This document shows positions 17,183 to 26,885 of a stretch of 64,000 nt of DNA, one piece after another (positions within the stretch are counted from its first letter, which is position 1; every line of letters begins with the position of its first letter). This DNA is from Methylotenera sp. GTDB taxonomy: Bacteria > Pseudomonadota > Gammaproteobacteria > Burkholderiales > Methylophilaceae. The notes below the pieces were generated by a model that had not been told where the DNA came from, did no database searches, and saw only the letters and a list, made by a program, of their open reading frames with translations. The position numbers and the translations under genes are program-made. Where the stretch lies: NCBI RefSeq assembly GCF_030684185.1, contig NZ_JAUXOY010000012.1, positions 1-64,000 on the forward strand, written 5' to 3'.

Positions 17183-18279
17183 TAAACCCGCACAATAGCT
17201 GGCAGCTCGGACGTTACAGTTTCAACACTAAATTCCTGAACTGCCACTGTTTTATCATTTTCCGTCTCAACGCTGACCTTCCAGTCGCCAGCTTGTAAAT
17301 CCGTCTTATAGGTATATCCTCGAAAGCCATCGTAACGCCCGCCAGATAAAGTAAATCCAATACGTGATTTGGTTTGCCAGCCTGCTTTTTTGTCATAATA
17401 TTGCCAGCGGTGATACAAGCGCGTTTTTAATCCGCTTGGTGCAAAAACCGATGAAAAGCAATATACGCGCTGCCCAGGAACCACTTTTAAATCATTGCTG
17501 GTTTTTTGCCAGAATACCCACCAATTTGATGGTTGCTGACTCAATTGATAATTACCGTCTATTTTATTCAGCGCATAGCCCACTGCAATATCACGCTTTA
17601 CTAGTGGCACTGGTGGTATCACATCAAAAGCATACGCCAGCATCAATACTGCAGCAATCAACCCAACTGGTTTAATGCTGCCATCATGATTAGGTGTTTT
17701 TTTATACAGCCAATACGCAGCAGCAGCGCCCAATATTGTGCTCGAATAAAACCAAACGGCATGTATGCTGCCCATTAAATATGGGATAGCAAAATTAAAT
17801 AGCAGCATGGCGCAAAATCCAAACAATGCCCAGCTTAAAGTGAAGCGCTTGTATTCATCTTCTAAATACTCATTAGCCACTAACATTAAGCCAAGAATGA
17901 CAGACATAAACCAGGCTAACCAATGATTTGCACTTTTAAAATACAGAATAAACAATGCGCTTAATAAGTTGCCGAACATGAATTGCAACATAAAGTAGGG
18001 AAGGTTCTTCCAATACAAACGCTGGTGAATTTTTGCTAACCATGGGGGTAACTTTGCAACGTCACCCAAGATAAACCTTGGGCTGCCTATAGTGAAAAGA
18101 ATCGCTGCTGCAATCAGTAGATAGATGAAAAAAGTGATTAAATCAGAGGATGCAACATTGCGGCCTATGGTTAGTGCATCCCATAAAAATCCGCCGAAGA
18201 AGAAAATGGCTGGAAAGAAATCACCCAGCTTTAATACATGATGGTATAGGCGAGTTTGCTTTAACTTGGCGATGACCAT
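17179..18279 (-). CDS. Membrane protein with C-terminal DUF2914-like domain
   Basis: The 366 residues have about eight hydrophobic helices over 20-230, then a soluble domain (about 245-366) with the DUF2914 character: VYCFSSV, RLYHRWQY, RIGFTLSGGR, GDWKVSVETENDK. The domain probably faces the periplasm. Function is unknown. It may share a leftward transcript with the small membrane protein gene 21 bases upstream. Confidence 0.75.
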   Translation of the reverse strand: MVIAKLKQTRLYHHVLKLGDFFPAIFFFGGFLWDALTIGRNVASSDLITFFIYLLIAAAILFTIGSPRFILGDVAKLPPWLAKIHQRLYWKNLPYFMLQFMFGNLLSALFILYFKSANHWLAWFMSVILGLMLVANEYLEDEYKRFTLSWALFGFCAMLLFNFAIPYLMGSIHAVWFYSSTILGAAAAYWLYKKTPNHDGSIKPVGLIAAVLMLAYAFDVIPPVPLVKRDIAVGYALNKIDGNYQLSQQPSNWWVFWQKTSNDLKVVPGQRVYCFSSVFAPSGLKTRLYHRWQYYDKKAGWQTKSRIGFTLSGGRYDGFRGYTYKTDLQAGDWKVSVETENDKTVAVQEFSVETVTSELPAIVRVY

Positions 18280-18300
18280 ATACGGTTTTTATACTAAAAC

Positions 18301-18726
18301 CTATACGATACTGCCAAGCACAAAGCCAATCACAATACCTGTGATAAGTGCGATAGTGACTGCTCGGTAAGTAAGTACATCTTTGGAATATCCACGTTTA
18401 ATTGCCACATAAGACACCAAATAACCAACTGCATTGAGCAGCCAGATAATAGACAAACTAAGCACCTTCACAATCAAAGGCCCCACAATCGGCACTAATG
18501 TAATGATGCCTAATACCCAGGCTAGCACATGAGAAGCCGTAGCAAACAACAGCACACCCGTAGTGACGGCTTTAGCATGCCAGCCGAAATGCCAGGCAGC
18601 AAATACTACTGCTATAAGCAACGTGGATAAGGGCAGCATCCATTTCCATGCGCCTCGCTTTGCTGGCTGGGTAATCTCCTCTGGGGCGAAGATATGGGTA
18701 TTTTCCGGTTTATGCTCTAAGGTCAT
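18301..18726 (-). CDS. Small hydrophobic membrane protein, unknown
   Basis: The 141 residues have a hydrophilic N-terminus (MTLEHKPENTHIFAPEEI) and four hydrophobic stretches at about 30-47, 55-77, 82-105 and 120-140. I do not recognise the family. It lies 21 bases upstream of the DUF2914 protein gene and probably forms a pair with it. No clear ribosome-binding site was seen. Confidence 0.6.
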   Translation of the reverse strand: MTLEHKPENTHIFAPEEITQPAKRGAWKWMLPLSTLLIAVVFAAWHFGWHAKAVTTGVLLFATASHVLAWVLGIITLVPIVGPLIVKVLSLSIIWLLNAVGYLVSYVAIKRGYSKDVLTYRAVTIALITGIVIGFVLGSIV

Positions 18727-18805
18727 AGAAGAGATAATAGCAGGAAATTGGAATAACCATTTGGCATGCCAATGGATGCACTACATGACGCCTGAAAACT
18801 CCTTA

Positions 18806-18830
18806 TTCGCAAGAATAGTATTCTTGCGAA
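18806..18830. repeat. 25-bp perfect palindrome
   Basis: TTCGCAAGAATA (18806-18817), a central G, then TATTCTTGCGAA (18819-18830) are exact inverted arms with a 1-base centre. A second near-palindrome, CCATTTGGCATGCCAATGG, lies at about 18752-18770. Both sit between acnB and a small membrane protein gene, so they could be an operator or the acnB terminator. No T-run follows. Confidence 0.6.
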
Positions 18831-18903
18831 CTTATCCAACGTCATGCAACAGAAACCTCCACCAGCAACCTTAGCAATCTAAGTACTCTTAATACAGAAG
18901 ATA

Positions 18904-21513
18904 TTAGTGATTTGCTATTTCAGCGATTGGTATCACCTTTTTGCCTGTGCTTAAAGTATCAAGCGCCGCCTTATACTCGGTCATTTGGTCAAAGTTTAGA
19001 TACTTATAAATTTCAGCAGTATTAGCCAGTTTATTACCGACTGTTTCCAAATATTCTGCATGGGTTGGCATGCGGCCAAGCTTCGCGCAAACTGCCGCCA
19101 ATTCAGCTGAACCTAAATAAACACGAGCGTCTTTGCCCATGCGGTTGTCAAAGTTACGGGTACTGGTAGAGAACACAGTCGCTTTATCTGCCACGCGTGC
19201 TTGATTACCCATGCATAAAGAACAACCAGGTATTTCTGTTCTTGCACCCGCCACACCAAAAACTGAATACACCCCTTCATCACGTAATTGTGCTTCATCC
19301 ATGCGTGTCGGCGGCGCAATCCATAAGCGTGTTGGAATGCTGCCAGAGCCTTCAAGCACTTTAGCCGCAGCACGATAATGGCCGATATTGGTCATGCAGC
19401 TGCCAATAAACACTTCATCAATCTTGTCACCTACTACTGCTGATAATGGTTTGATGTCGTCAGGGTCGTTCGGGCAAGCCACTAATGGTTCTTTGATTTC
19501 GCTCAAATCAATTTCAATGATATGCGCATACTCTGCATCGGCATCCGGTTTTAATAATTCCGGCTTAGCGAGCCATGCCTGCATGTTCTCAATACGACGT
19601 TGCAAGGTACGGGCATCCTCGTAACCATTTTCAATCATATTCTGCATCAGTACGATATTTGAATTGAGGAACTCAATCACTGGCTCTTTGTTTAACAGCA
19701 CGGTACAGCCATTCGCAGAGCGCTCTGCGGAGGCATCCGCAAACTCAAACGCCTGCTCTACTTTTAAATCCGGCAAGCCTTCAATTTCTAAAATACGACC
19801 ATTAAATACGTTTTTTTTGCCTTGTTTGCCTACGGTTAGATTACCTTCCTGAATGGCCGCGTAAGGGATTGCGTTGACCAAATCACGTAAAGTAATGCCC
19901 GGCTGCATGGTGCCTTTAAAGCGAACCAATACTGATTCTGGCATATCCAGAGGCATCGCGCCTGTTGCAGCGGCAAATGCCACCAAACCAGAACCCGCTG
20001 GAAAAGAAATACCAATCGGAAAGCGTGTATGAGAGTCGCCGCCGGTACCTACGGTATCCGGCAAGATCAATCTGTTAAGCCATGAGTGAATCACGCCGTC
20101 GCCTGGACGTAGTGAAACGCCGCCTCGGCTTGACATAAATTCTGGTAGCTCATGCTGTAATTTAATATCAACAGGTTTTGGATAAGCGGCGGTGTGACAG
20201 AAACTCTGCATGACCAAGTCGCTGCTAAAACCCAAACAGGCCAACTCTTTCAACTCATCACGTGTCATACCGCCAGTCGTATCTTGCGAACCTACCGTCG
20301 TCGCTTTTGGTTCGCAATATGTGCCTGGACGCACTCCTTCGCCTTCAGGCAAACCGCACGCACGACCGACCATTTTTTGCGCCAACGTATAGCCTTTGCT
20401 AGAAACAATGGATGGCGTAGCTTTAATAAAAACATCCGTTTCATTTAGTCCTAACGCTTTACGTGCATTTGCAGTTAAACCGCGACCAATAATCAACGGA
20501 ATGCGCCCGCCAGCACGTACTTCATCTGGCATGGTAACTGGGTTAAGCTCAAAGCTTGAGATAACTTCGCCAGTCTCGTTCAGCACTTTTCCTTCATACG
20601 GTTGAATCACAATCACATCACCCGTACTCATTTTTGACACGTCGCATTGAATCGGCAGAGCACCTGAATCTTCCGCTGTGTTAAAGAAAATAGGCGCAAT
20701 TTTAGCGCCCAAGATTACACCGCCGGTGCGCTTATTCGGAATATTAGGAATGTCATTACCCATAAACCACTGCACTGAGTTGATGGCAGATTTACGTGAT
20801 GAGCCTGTACCCACCACATCGCCTACATACGCAAGCGGTAAGCCTTTTTGCTTTAGTGTATCGATTAGTTTTAAGCCATCTGGCATTTTATTTACGAGCA
20901 TGGCTTTAGCATGTAACGGAATATCAGGGCGGCTCCACGCGTCCTGCGCCGGACTTAAGTCGTCGGTATTCGTCTCGCCATCCACCTTAAATACCACCAT
21001 TTTAATTTCTTTAGCCAACACTGGCGCATTGGTAAACCATTCGGCATTTGCCCAAGATTCAATGAGCTTTTTAGCATGCAAATTACCCGATTTCATCAGC
21101 ACATCCACATCGTGAAATGCATCGAACATAAGGATTGTGCTGCTTAATGCTTCTACAGCATGGGCTGCCATAGGGGGATTTGAATTAGACAAGTCAAGTA
21201 AAGAAACTAAAGCTTGCACGTTGTACCCACCAAGCATCGTACCTAACAGTTCTACCGCTTTTTCAGGTGAGATTAAGGGGGACTTAGCTGTGCCTTTAGC
21301 AATGTCTGACAGAAATGCGGCTTTAACATAGGCTGCCTGATCGACGCCTGCTGGCGTGCGATTGGCAATTAAATCAACGAGCGTTTCCGCCTGACCTGCT
21401 GGCGGATTTTTAAGTAACTCGACTACTTGGGCAACTTGCTCAGCAGTTAAAGGTAATGGGGGTAATTGGAGGGCGGCACGTTCTTGCACGTGCGCTGCAT
21501 AGGCTTTTAACAT
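18904..21513 (-). CDS. acnB: Aconitate hydratase B / 2-methylisocitrate dehydratase
   Basis: Iron-sulfur hydratase interconverting citrate and isocitrate. AcnB also hydrates 2-methyl-cis-aconitate to 2-methylisocitrate. The 869 residues match AcnB, with the N-terminal HEAT-like domain ([15 protein letters not shown]), swivel domain and catalytic core. Cluster cysteines are visible in [14 protein letters not shown] and [12 protein letters not shown]. With prpD, prpB and prpC on the other arm of the island, and no AcnD/PrpF seen, it is the likely third enzyme of the methylcitrate cycle. Confidence 0.96.
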   Translation of the reverse strand: MLKAYAAHVQERAALQLPPLPLTAEQVAQVVELLKNPPAGQAETLVDLIANRTPAGVDQAAYVKAAFLSDIAKGTAKSPLISPEKAVELLGTMLGGYNVQALVSLLDLSNSNPPMAAHAVEALSSTILMFDAFHDVDVLMKSGNLHAKKLIESWANAEWFTNAPVLAKEIKMVVFKVDGETNTDDLSPAQDAWSRPDIPLHAKAMLVNKMPDGLKLIDTLKQKGLPLAYVGDVVGTGSSRKSAINSVQWFMGNDIPNIPNKRTGGVILGAKIAPIFFNTAEDSGALPIQCDVSKMSTGDVIVIQPYEGKVLNETGEVISSFELNPVTMPDEVRAGGRIPLIIGRGLTANARKALGLNETDVFIKATPSIVSSKGYTLAQKMVGRACGLPEGEGVRPGTYCEPKATTVGSQDTTGGMTRDELKELACLGFSSDLVMQSFCHTAAYPKPVDIKLQHELPEFMSSRGGVSLRPGDGVIHSWLNRLILPDTVGTGGDSHTRFPIGISFPAGSGLVAFAAATGAMPLDMPESVLVRFKGTMQPGITLRDLVNAIPYAAIQEGNLTVGKQGKKNVFNGRILEIEGLPDLKVEQAFEFADASAERSANGCTVLLNKEPVIEFLNSNIVLMQNMIENGYEDARTLQRRIENMQAWLAKPELLKPDADAEYAHIIEIDLSEIKEPLVACPNDPDDIKPLSAVVGDKIDEVFIGSCMTNIGHYRAAAKVLEGSGSIPTRLWIAPPTRMDEAQLRDEGVYSVFGVAGARTEIPGCSLCMGNQARVADKATVFSTSTRNFDNRMGKDARVYLGSAELAAVCAKLGRMPTHAEYLETVGNKLANTAEIYKYLNFDQMTEYKAALDTLSTGKKVIPIAEIANH

Positions 21514-21619
21514 GGTGGTTTGCGTCTTTAAGTTTGGTTAAATGATTCGTTGTAATTATACAACCAGCTCAAAACACATGGCGCTTGCACCCATGTAAAT
21601 TTTAAATTAGTTGTGTTAT

Positions 21620-21952
21620 CTATATGCCGTTATCTATATACAAATCTTTGGCAAATGGCGTACTGCAACTTTTGCCTTTAGCCGAGGCTTCCATTCTATC
21701 TAGCACGTCTTTTTCATAGCCTTTGCCGTGCTTTAGTTCTAAAAATGCCCGCACTTCATATACATCTGCAAAGCCGTTTTTATCTGTGTCCATCGCCGCC
21801 ACGTTGTCTTCAACGGTAGGCCCTGTGTATCGGCCATCTTTATCAGTAAGATAACCCAACACATCATCAGCACTTACAGCCGTTACGATTAAAAATGAAC
21901 CCACCAAAACAACCAGCTGCGATATACGTCTAAACATTTTATTTGCACTCAT
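21620..21952 (-). CDS. Small exported EF-hand protein
   Basis: The 110 residues start at ATG 21952, chosen for the AGGA site eight bases upstream. A signal peptide spans about 1-28 (RRISQLVVLVGSFLIVTAVSA). One canonical EF-hand loop, DTDKNGFADVYEV, has Asp/Asp/Asn/Asp/Glu at calcium positions. A C-terminal Cys lies in KGKSCSTPF. It sits between fumarase and acnB without obvious link to their metabolism. Function is unknown; calcium binding is predicted only. Confidence 0.7.
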   Translation of the reverse strand: MSANKMFRRISQLVVLVGSFLIVTAVSADDVLGYLTDKDGRYTGPTVEDNVAAMDTDKNGFADVYEVRAFLELKHGKGYEKDVLDRMEASAKGKSCSTPFAKDLYIDNGI

Positions 21953-22064
21953 GATTAACATCCTCAAGACTTTCCAGTGAGACTGATATTAAAACAAATA
22001 GTGCAATGGTTACTGTGACTAATGACACATAGTTTAAATTATTATGGACTAAATTTTCATGCGT

Positions 22065-23621
22065 CTAATTTACAGGTCTTATTTCAACAACTTTATGTTG
22101 CGCAATCTTGGCTTTCCATTCTTCTGGGCCTGTGGTGTGAACTGATACACCTTTGCTATCTACCGCCACCGTTACAGGCATATCTTGCACGGTAAACTCA
22201 TAAATCGCTTCCATCCCCAAGTCAGCAAAGGCAAGCACTTCTGCTTTTTTAATGGCTTTGCTGACCAAATAAGCTGCGCCGCCAACGGCGGTTAAATAGA
22301 CCGATTTGTATTTTGCAATCGTGGTTATTGTTTCATCGCCGCGTTCAGCTTTGCCCACCATGCCCAACAACCCGGTTTGGCCTAACATCATCTCTGTGAA
22401 ACCATCCATACGCGTTGCAGTGGTTGGACCTGCTGGCCCTACCGCCTCATCTCGAACTGCATCTACCGGCCCTACGTAATAAATAAAACGGTTTTGAAAA
22501 TCTACAGGCAATTTTTCCCCTTTTGCCAACATGGTAGCAATGCGTTTATGCGCAGCATCGCGGCCTGTGAGCAATTTCCCACTGAGCAGCAAAGTTTGGC
22601 CGGGCCGCCAAGTCTGAATATCGGTCTGAGTAATTGTATCTAAATTCACCCGCAATGAAGCTTCACTTGGTGCCCAATGCACACCGGAAGAATTGATCAG
22701 GTTCCAATCATTCAAATCTGGCGCTTCCAGTTCCGCTGCACCACTTCCATCCAACTCAAAATGCACATGACGCGTGGCAGCGCAGTTAGGAATAATTGCT
22801 ACGGGCAAGCTGGCCGCATGCGTTGGATAATCCAGAATCTTCACATCCAACACCGTCGCTAAACCGCCCAAGCCTTGGGCGCCTATACCTAAATTATTCA
22901 CTTTTTCAAAAATCTCCAAACGCAATTCTTCTATTCTACTGAGCGCTTCATTATTCCGGCCTTTTGCTTTCAGTTCGTGCATATCAATCGGCGCCATGAG
23001 CGACTCTTTAGCCAACAGTACTGCTTTTTCCGCAGTACCGCCTATACCGATACCCAACATGCCAGGTGGGCACCACCCTGCACCCATTTGGGGCACAACT
23101 TCCAAAACCCAATCTACAATACTGTCATTCGGATTCAACATTACCAGCTTGGCTTTATTCTCCGAACCGCCGCCTTTTGCTGCGATACTCACCTCAACTT
23201 TGTCACCTGCCACCAGTGAAACATGTACCACTGCAGGCGTGTTGTCCTTAGTATTGGTGCGCATTCCAGCGGGATCACTTACAATAGAAGCGCGTAATTT
23301 ATTTTCTGGTAGCATGTAAGCACGATGCACACCTTCATTCACCATTTGCTCAATATCAAGTACTGCATCCCATTGAACATTCATGCCTACTTTAACGAAA
23401 GCAACAACAATGCCAGTATCCTGACAAAGTGGGCGCTTGCCTTCTGCACACATGCGAGAATTGGTTAAAATCTGTGCAATGGCATCCTTAGCAGCAGGGG
23501 ATTGTTCCGCCTCGTAAGCACGACCTAAAGCCTGAATATAATCAACCGGATGGTAATAGGAAATATATTGCAAGGCATCAGCGATGCTTTGAATGAAGTC
23601 AGATTGCTTGATGGTCGTCAT
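22065..23621 (-). CDS. Fumarate hydratase, class I (iron-sulfur)
   Basis: Converts fumarate to malate. The 518 residues match the single-chain class I fumarase. Cluster-type cysteines occur in RPLCQDTG, AGWCPPGMLGIGIGG and IPNCAATRH, and the C-terminal beta domain contains RDAAHKR and GPAGPTTATRMDGF. A TAAGGTAAAA site precedes ATG 23621. It lies 17 bases downstream of the acyl-CoA ligase gene, so probably the same operon, and links succinate dehydrogenase to malic enzyme. Confidence 0.95.
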   Translation of the reverse strand: MTTIKQSDFIQSIADALQYISYYHPVDYIQALGRAYEAEQSPAAKDAIAQILTNSRMCAEGKRPLCQDTGIVVAFVKVGMNVQWDAVLDIEQMVNEGVHRAYMLPENKLRASIVSDPAGMRTNTKDNTPAVVHVSLVAGDKVEVSIAAKGGGSENKAKLVMLNPNDSIVDWVLEVVPQMGAGWCPPGMLGIGIGGTAEKAVLLAKESLMAPIDMHELKAKGRNNEALSRIEELRLEIFEKVNNLGIGAQGLGGLATVLDVKILDYPTHAASLPVAIIPNCAATRHVHFELDGSGAAELEAPDLNDWNLINSSGVHWAPSEASLRVNLDTITQTDIQTWRPGQTLLLSGKLLTGRDAAHKRIATMLAKGEKLPVDFQNRFIYYVGPVDAVRDEAVGPAGPTTATRMDGFTEMMLGQTGLLGMVGKAERGDETITTIAKYKSVYLTAVGGAAYLVSKAIKKAEVLAFADLGMEAIYEFTVQDMPVTVAVDSKGVSVHTTGPEEWKAKIAQHKVVEIRPVN

Positions 23622-23638
23622 TTTTACCTTACAAATTT

Positions 23639-25288
23639 TTATCTAGATGATTTGGCGTAAGCAATTGTATTGTTAATGTCTTTGCGCAAAATTTTACCAT
23701 TTTTAGTTCTTGGAAAATCTTTAGTGAGATACACGGTTTTCGGGGTTTTGTATGCTGCCAAATGCTGTTTACCAAAAGCTAACAGCTCATCTGCAGTCAC
23801 TTTAGAATTCGGTTGCAGAATCACGTAAGTCACCACAAGCAGCTTGTCTTTTTCAAGCTCCTCCCCGACTGTCGCGCAATCTGCCACCGCAGGGTGTGAT
23901 TTATACACACGCTCAATTTCATAGGGAGAAACACGGTAACCAAAGCTTTTGATAATGTCGTCTTTACGGCCTAAAAACCAGATATATCCATCTTCATCAT
24001 AACGTGCATAATCCCCTGAAAAGAACCAGCCGTCATGTTTATATTTTGCAGTTTCTTCATCTAAATTCCAATAGCGTAAAAACAAGCCCGGATCAGACTC
24101 CGGCACGCTAATCATGCCTTCTTCACCTTGTGCAACTTCTTCTAAGGTCTCAGGATTGAGCAATTTAATCGCGTGTCCGGGTTGAGGAAAACCAGCCGAG
24201 CCTGCACGAATCGGACGGAATATACTTTGGCTTAAATAGTAAGAAAACTCACTCATACCCACCGCCTCATAAATATCCCGGCCGAAGCGCTCTCGCCATT
24301 GCTGCAATACCTCATCGGACAAGTGCTCACCTGCACTCATGCAGTGGCGTAAGCTTGGCACATCAGCCTGCACAGCTTTTGATTTTTGTATGATTTGACG
24401 ATAAATGGTAGGTACGCCTACAAAAATAGTGGCTGAGTGCTTGGCTATTAAGCGCGTCCATAAATCAGCATCGTTTTTGCCTTCATGCACAATCACAGTT
24501 TTTCCCAAATACAAAGGGTCCATCAATCCTGAACCTAACACATAGGTCCAGTTGAACTTACCTGAATGCATGATGCGGTCTTGCGAACTCGCATCAAAAT
24601 TAAACCAGTATTGTGAAGCTGGCTCACGGCCTATCAAAGCACGGTGCGCATGCAGCACACCTTTAGGGTAACCAGTCGTACCCGAGGTGTAGACCAGATA
24701 GGCAGGATCATCCGCAGCGGTTAAATATGCCGGTGAACAGGTTTGAATTGTCGATAGCTGTGATTCTAAATCGTACACAATTAAAGTAGCGTGCGATGCA
24801 ATTTCGCCTACGCCCGATAAAAAAACATGCTTCAAATTCGGCAAACCGGATAGATGATCCTGCAATGAAGGCCATGCTGCTTTATCTGTCACTAATACAG
24901 CAGCGCCAGAATCTCGCGCCAAATAGGCTACTTCTTCGGCAGTGAGTAATGTTGAAGTTGGCACTGAAATTGCGCCGCGTTTCATCGCTCCCAAAAAAGC
25001 CGTTGGATAATCCAGATTATTGGGTAAACGGATTAGCACACGTTCGCCCGCTTCCACATTCAGGTTTCTAAGCAATTGTGCAAATTGATTGGTGCGTTTC
25101 GCCAATTGCTCAAAAGTAATTTGCGAAGTGCCTTGCACGTCATCTTCCACTATCATCGCAATTGTGGCTGCTGCTGTTGTATTCAGATGCTTATCAGTAC
25201 ACGCAACACCAATATTAAAGTGTTTTGGAACGCTCCATTTCCACTCATTAAATGGTTCAAATTTGGGAAATTGTTCAAGTTTTTGCAT
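23639..25288 (-). CDS. AMP-forming acyl-CoA synthetase, substrate unknown
   Basis: Activates a carboxylic acid to its CoA thioester using ATP. The 549 residues have the adenylation motif YTSGTTGYPKGVLH, the A5-type SAGEHLSDEV, WFFSGDYARYDEDGY and the catalytic Lys in RTKNGKILRKD near the C-terminus. The length and sequence resemble benzoate/medium-chain acyl-CoA ligases more than PrpE, which is about 630 residues. From position next to a CitE-like lyase and the methylcitrate genes it could activate propionate, mesaconate or a related acid. A GAAGG site precedes ATG 25288. Confidence 0.85.
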   Translation of the reverse strand: MQKLEQFPKFEPFNEWKWSVPKHFNIGVACTDKHLNTTAAATIAMIVEDDVQGTSQITFEQLAKRTNQFAQLLRNLNVEAGERVLIRLPNNLDYPTAFLGAMKRGAISVPTSTLLTAEEVAYLARDSGAAVLVTDKAAWPSLQDHLSGLPNLKHVFLSGVGEIASHATLIVYDLESQLSTIQTCSPAYLTAADDPAYLVYTSGTTGYPKGVLHAHRALIGREPASQYWFNFDASSQDRIMHSGKFNWTYVLGSGLMDPLYLGKTVIVHEGKNDADLWTRLIAKHSATIFVGVPTIYRQIIQKSKAVQADVPSLRHCMSAGEHLSDEVLQQWRERFGRDIYEAVGMSEFSYYLSQSIFRPIRAGSAGFPQPGHAIKLLNPETLEEVAQGEEGMISVPESDPGLFLRYWNLDEETAKYKHDGWFFSGDYARYDEDGYIWFLGRKDDIIKSFGYRVSPYEIERVYKSHPAVADCATVGEELEKDKLLVVTYVILQPNSKVTADELLAFGKQHLAAYKTPKTVYLTKDFPRTKNGKILRKDINNTIAYAKSSR

Positions 25289-25340
25289 TATTCAACCTTC
25301 ATAAAAATCAGTGTTTAGCGATGATGCGCAAAATACGGCT

Positions 25341-26504
25341 TTACAGTATCGCTCCATACGGCCAGTTTTGACGTATTACCTGTGCTGGCAATAGCTCAAG
25401 CACATGCAACGCAAAATCCTTGTCATCAGGGGTGATTGCGCGTAATGCATGCGCGCGTAACAAGGTCTGCAATGCTTTACCAAACATTGGCGGGTCTAGC
25501 ATTTCACCCTCAAACTTAATTGCGCCGCCGTGTAATGCGTCGGCTTCAATCGCCGCTTTAAGGATGCGAACCTTTTGGTTTACATCAGTGGGCGAAGGCG
25601 TATAAGCCGTTTTACACAAATGAATGTGGCCTGGGTGTATCACCTGCTTGCCGGTCAAACCCATCGCAGCTTCTTGGCAAGCGTGTTTATAGACGATACG
25701 TGACTCATTATCACCATGTAGATCCAGCCATCGACGCACATCATGCGGCTCAACAAATTTTTCAGGCATGATATTGGCGCCTATCAAGGTTTCAACACCG
25801 CCAATTACGCCTTTACCCGCAATACGTGCCTCAAACATCAGTTGATTCATATAGAACTGCAACTCCTCAATCCAGTGTTCAGGCGTGATGTGTATTCCCA
25901 TCGCTTTTGAAAAGTCATGAATACCGAACACTACGTGCTTCACTGTGCTGTATTGCATCAACTCAGGCGCAATTTTGAGCGACTTCGGATGCTCGATAAT
26001 CGGCTGTATCGTAATATTGGGGTTAATATCAATTAAAAAGCTGGATAAATCCCGTACTTCAGCTGCACCATAAGCCTCGCCCGCTTTAGCAAGCATCACC
26101 ACATCAATACAATCAGACATGTCACTGACCAACTGCATGTCTAATTCGTATTCATCTGTACGAAATGAATTAGATCTAATGGCAATCGTGACATCTTTGT
26201 TGACTTTACGAAGCTCTGGCAATTCCTGGCGCAACAAATCTCGGCTCATTTCTTTTTGACGACAGCCATCTTCAAGGTCAAAAATTAAGGTATGCGCATT
26301 GGTATTATGTGCATGTTTTCTCATACGTGCAGCGGCCTGCGCCACATCCTCATAAATACCCAGCGCAGGTGAGTATTTAACTGGCGGGTAATATAACTGT
26401 ATACCGGGCCAATTCTCACCGAGCATAGCGCTATTGGTATAGCACTTGATTTTGCCGTGGTTATTAATGCCTAAATCAGCTACATTATGATGTGTGTCAT
26501 TCAT
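25341..26504 (-). CDS. HpcH/HpaI aldolase / CitE-superfamily CoA-ester lyase (long form)
   Basis: Predicted Mg-dependent lyase cleaving a beta-hydroxyacyl-CoA such as malyl- or citramalyl-CoA. The 387 residues keep the superfamily marks FDLEDGC, the metal ligands Glu in PIIEHPKSL and Asp in GIHDFSKAMG, and VIHPGHIHLC near the C-terminus. It has an extra C-terminal stretch of about 80 residues relative to ordinary CitE. It sits between sdhE and the acyl-CoA ligase in one leftward run. It is one of three such lyases in this island; the substrate is unresolved. Confidence 0.82.
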   Translation of the reverse strand: MNDTHHNVADLGINNHGKIKCYTNSAMLGENWPGIQLYYPPVKYSPALGIYEDVAQAAARMRKHAHNTNAHTLIFDLEDGCRQKEMSRDLLRQELPELRKVNKDVTIAIRSNSFRTDEYELDMQLVSDMSDCIDVVMLAKAGEAYGAAEVRDLSSFLIDINPNITIQPIIEHPKSLKIAPELMQYSTVKHVVFGIHDFSKAMGIHITPEHWIEELQFYMNQLMFEARIAGKGVIGGVETLIGANIMPEKFVEPHDVRRWLDLHGDNESRIVYKHACQEAAMGLTGKQVIHPGHIHLCKTAYTPSPTDVNQKVRILKAAIEADALHGGAIKFEGEMLDPPMFGKALQTLLRAHALRAITPDDKDFALHVLELLPAQVIRQNWPYGAIL

Positions 26505-26539
26505 GTTATGTCTTTCACTTGTTTTAATTGTTACTTAAT

Positions 26540-26845
26540 CTAGCCATTAATTTCTTCATTAACACTTAATTTAGTCAACACGCTTTGCATTGCTAAAGCA
26601 TCTAATTGCTTAGCAGTTAAAACGTCAATACTCGTAAACTTTATTCTTGATGTCACCACATCTAAAAATTCGTTATCAGGCAAATCCAGCAAACTATCAA
26701 AAGCCAGCAACTCTTGAGCACTTAAAGTTGCCAAGTGGTTTTCGGAAAAACGTTGCAACACAATATCCAGCTCAAGTAAGCCACGTCGACAGCGCCAGCT
26801 CAAGCGGCGCACCTCTTCTTCTGTCATGCTTTTCTTATCACCCAT
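26540..26845 (-). CDS. sdhE: Succinate dehydrogenase assembly factor SdhE
   Basis: Promotes covalent flavin attachment to SdhA. The core RRGLLELDIVLQ carries the family RGxxELD motif. Start choice: ATG 26845 gives 101 residues with GAGA upstream; ATG 26827 gives 95 with a GGTGAT site and is equally possible. An ATG at 26866 has no ribosome-binding site. It follows sdhB closely, as usual in betaproteobacteria. Confidence 0.9.
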   Translation of the reverse strand: MGDKKSMTEEEVRRLSWRCRRGLLELDIVLQRFSENHLATLSAQELLAFDSLLDLPDNEFLDVVTSRIKFTSIDVLTAKQLDALAMQSVLTKLSVNEEING

Positions 26846-26885
26846 TTGCGTCTCTAAGAACCACATTTACTTTTAATTGCACCAG

